A stretch of DNA of 64,000 nt from contig CAYPAV010000001.1 of the NCBI GenBank assembly GCA_964408805.1, positions 434,001 through 498,000 on the forward strand. The letters are read 5' to 3'. Under the pieces are notes generated by a model. That model was not told the origin of the DNA and searched no databases. It saw only the letters and a program-made list of their open reading frames with translations. Positions 62,479-64,000 of the stretch are shown here, piece by piece (the first letter of the stretch is position 1; every line of letters begins with the position of its first letter). The translations under genes were made by a program, and so were the position numbers. The stretch comes from CAYPAV01 sp964408805. GTDB taxonomy: Bacteria; Pseudomonadota; Alphaproteobacteria; UBA8366.

Positions 62479-63309
62479 TCAGAAGGGCGTCGCGTGCTCG
62501 TCCGGCAGATAGAAACCAGTGCGCCGCAGATGCCGGCGCTGGTCTGGCCCAAAGGGGTTGCGGCGATGCATCGTCGACGTGTTGTCCCACATCACGACAT
62601 CGCCCGAGGTCCATTCGTGGCGGTAGAGATGTTCGGGCTGGGTCGCATGGGCGGTCAGGGTTTCGACCAAATCCTTGCTATCGGCCTGCGATAGGTCGCC
62701 GATGGTCTTGATGTGCATCGGGCTGAGATAGAGGGCCTTCCGCTTCAAATACGGATGGGCGCGGATGAGCGGATGGGTCACATCCGGTATCCGCCGCCGC
62801 TCCTCTTCGTTCAGGGGGACGCTCCGTGCCTGCGGTGTCGGTTCCGCGGAATAAACCGCAGTGACGCCGTCGATTTGGCGATGGAGATCCTCGGGGAGAG
62901 TGGCATGAGCCGCGGCCAGATCGGAGAAGACCGTCTCTCCGCCTTCGCCGGGCGCCTCGACGCCGAAGAGGACAGTCCCGAAAACCGGTTTTGGCGTATA
63001 GCTTTGATCACTGTGCCAGCCGAGCTCGGTGGTGATGGACCGTTCGCCGCCGCCGGTGTTGGAGAGCTCCATGACCTCTTTCCGATCCTCGGAAAGGAGC
63101 TGGGTCTGGACATGGACGAAAAGCGGTCCGAACCGCTCGGTGAACGCGACCAGCGCATCGTCGTCGAGATCCTGATCCGGGAACACCGCAACCTTGTTGG
63201 TCATCCAAAGATCGCGAATTTCGTTCAACGCCGCGCTTTCTAGCGACGCCGACAGATCAACACCTTCGATGCGGACGCCGAATCCGTTTGCTAGTGTAGT
63301 GACTCGCAT
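62479..63309 (-). CDS. TauD/TfdA family Fe(II)/2-oxoglutarate dioxygenase, second
   Basis: A 276-residue non-haem iron dioxygenase, with H99 and D101 in GWHSDQSY and the distal His in DNTSTMHRRNPF; RRHLRRTGF should contain the 2-oxoglutarate Arg. It differs clearly from the one at 57891 and is not a recent copy. Start at the ATG at 63309; the frame continues upstream to 63396 but that part overlaps the next gene. It is convergent with HyuB. Confidence 0.91.
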   Translation of the reverse strand: MRVTTLANGFGVRIEGVDLSASLESAALNEIRDLWMTNKVAVFPDQDLDDDALVAFTERFGPLFVHVQTQLLSEDRKEVMELSNTGGGERSITTELGWHSDQSYTPKPVFGTVLFGVEAPGEGGETVFSDLAAAHATLPEDLHRQIDGVTAVYSAEPTPQARSVPLNEEERRRIPDVTHPLIRAHPYLKRKALYLSPMHIKTIGDLSQADSKDLVETLTAHATQPEHLYRHEWTSGDVVMWDNTSTMHRRNPFGPDQRRHLRRTGFYLPDEHATPF

Positions 63310-63340
63310 AAGGACCGATATATTCCCGCGCGGCGATCGA

Positions 63341-63937
63341 TCAAACCGCGGCCGAATAGGGCGGGGCGGGGTCGTATTCCATCCGGTGCTGGACATGGCG
63401 GGCGAATCCGGGATCGTCCATCTGACCGACCACCCAAAGCGTCATGTCGATGCCGGCCGACACTCCGGCGGAGGAAACCACGTTGCCGTCGCGGACGAAG
63501 CGCATGTCGTCGATCACTTCCGCCGCCCCGCCGCGCTCGCGGAGCGTCTCGACGAAACCCCAATGTGTGGTCACGCGTTTTCCCCTGGCGGGCCCGGCCT
63601 CGACCAGCAGCATGGAGCCGGTACAGACACTGGTCACCCAGGTGCAGTCGGGGGCGACCTTGGCGATCCATTCGATGAGCTTTGGGTTGTCGACTTCGAT
63701 GCGCGTCCCCTGGCCGCCCGGCACGACCAGGATATCGAGCGGCGGCGCGTCCGCGAAACTATGATCGGACTCGATGCGAAGCCCCTTGGAGCACTTGATC
63801 AGCCCCCCCGTTTCGGAGATTGTCACGACCCGGCCGCTGCCGCGTTCCGCCGCCGCCATCGTATAAACCTCCCAAGGGCCGATCGCATCGAGCTCCTCCA
63901 ATTTATCGAACAGCAAGATGCCGGTGGTATAAGTCAT
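63341..63937 (-). CDS. DJ-1/PfpI superfamily protein (isonitrile hydratase-like)
   Basis: A 198-residue class I glutamine amidotransferase-like protein. The nucleophile is C105 in SVCTGSMLL, with an acidic residue D17 in ELDAIGPWE; this layout and the AGVSAGIDM segment resemble isonitrile hydratase. Other members are glyoxalase III, deglycases or AraC-regulator-type sensors, so the activity is open. The ATG at 63937 has GGGAGAG upstream. The 63 bases after it to the window end hold no recognisable feature. Confidence 0.88.
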   Translation of the reverse strand: MTYTTGILLFDKLEELDAIGPWEVYTMAAAERGSGRVVTISETGGLIKCSKGLRIESDHSFADAPPLDILVVPGGQGTRIEVDNPKLIEWIAKVAPDCTWVTSVCTGSMLLVEAGPARGKRVTTHWGFVETLRERGGAAEVIDDMRFVRDGNVVSSAGVSAGIDMTLWVVGQMDDPGFARHVQHRMEYDPAPPYSAAV

Positions 63938-64000
63938 TCGATGCTCTCCCGCTTCGCTGAAGGCGTTTTCCCGGCCAAAACAAAGCACAGATATCCGGCG

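Noticed and set aside
1..64000. Mobile elements, tRNA genes, CRISPR arrays
   Set aside because: No transposase, integrase, att-like repeats, tRNA-like cloverleaf in the intergenic gaps or spaced repeats were seen; gaps are short and the gene content is chromosomal.

Overview
The window looks like chromosomal DNA of a free-living, aerobic, high-GC alphaproteobacterium, probably of the Rhodospirillales or a neighbouring marine/soil lineage. The evidence is the layout: an aa3-type cytochrome oxidase operon with SURF1 and DUF983 next to threonine-biosynthesis genes and an M16 peptidase, a single-chain anthranilate synthase TrpE(G) with a Trp-rich leader, a YqgE-ScsB-peroxiredoxin block, and a small cereblon-like (CULT) protein of the kind described in Magnetospirillum. 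Coding density is high and base composition looks even. I see no tRNA, rRNA, insertion sequence, integrase, phage gene or CRISPR array.

Layout. Positions 284-8867 hold the oxidase and its assembly factors (coxB, coxA, ctaB, a 53-residue CoxF-like protein, ctaG, coxC, DUF983, SURF1), running with 4-base overlaps into an M32 carboxypeptidase and an MscS channel. Positions 8883-18670 are housekeeping: thrC, an M16 peptidase, acetyltransferases, YqgE, an ScsB-type disulfide reductase, a Prx5 peroxiredoxin, rnhA, thrB, a double-CDGSH protein and a lipoprotein. A tandem glycine riboswitch at about 18755-18935 precedes gcvT-gcvH-gcvP (18991-23418). Next come a Pro-rich hypothetical protein, a DUF898-M48 membrane pair, and a Tat-exported multicopper oxidase.

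From about 27.7 kb the content turns to accessory catabolism. It includes a CoA-transferase, a paired (PimC/PimD-like) acyl-CoA dehydrogenase, Hsp20, and a long minus-strand run (42525 down to 31928) with TrpE(G), an amidohydrolase, a TTC38-like TPR protein, a CurA-like reductase, an internally duplicated unknown protein, AtuA, its small partner, and an OYE/FAD oxidoreductase that has lost its Fe-S cysteines. The trpE(G) 5' region carries a readable attenuator: leader peptide MIQTTTWWWPRA, mutually exclusive stems and a terminator.

The right third has a broken dCache histidine kinase, a fumarylacetoacetase-fold hydratase, twin alpha/beta hydrolases, the cereblon-like gene facing msrA, and two MmgE/PrpD paralogues followed by a LeuC/LeuD-like hydro-lyase, TusA and a threonine dehydratase-like enzyme. 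These are followed by HpaI-type and PEP-mutase-type C-C bond enzymes, hisG, a second amidohydrolase, two TauD/TfdA dioxygenases, hydantoinase/oxoprolinase HyuA-HyuB, and a DJ-1/PfpI protein. This right part reads as a set of scavenging pathways for carboxylic acids, amides or cyclic imides; the substrates cannot be told from sequence alone. The most noteworthy items are the cereblon-like protein, the trp attenuator, the AtuA operon with its duplicated unknown protein, and the PrpD-LeuCD-lyase island.
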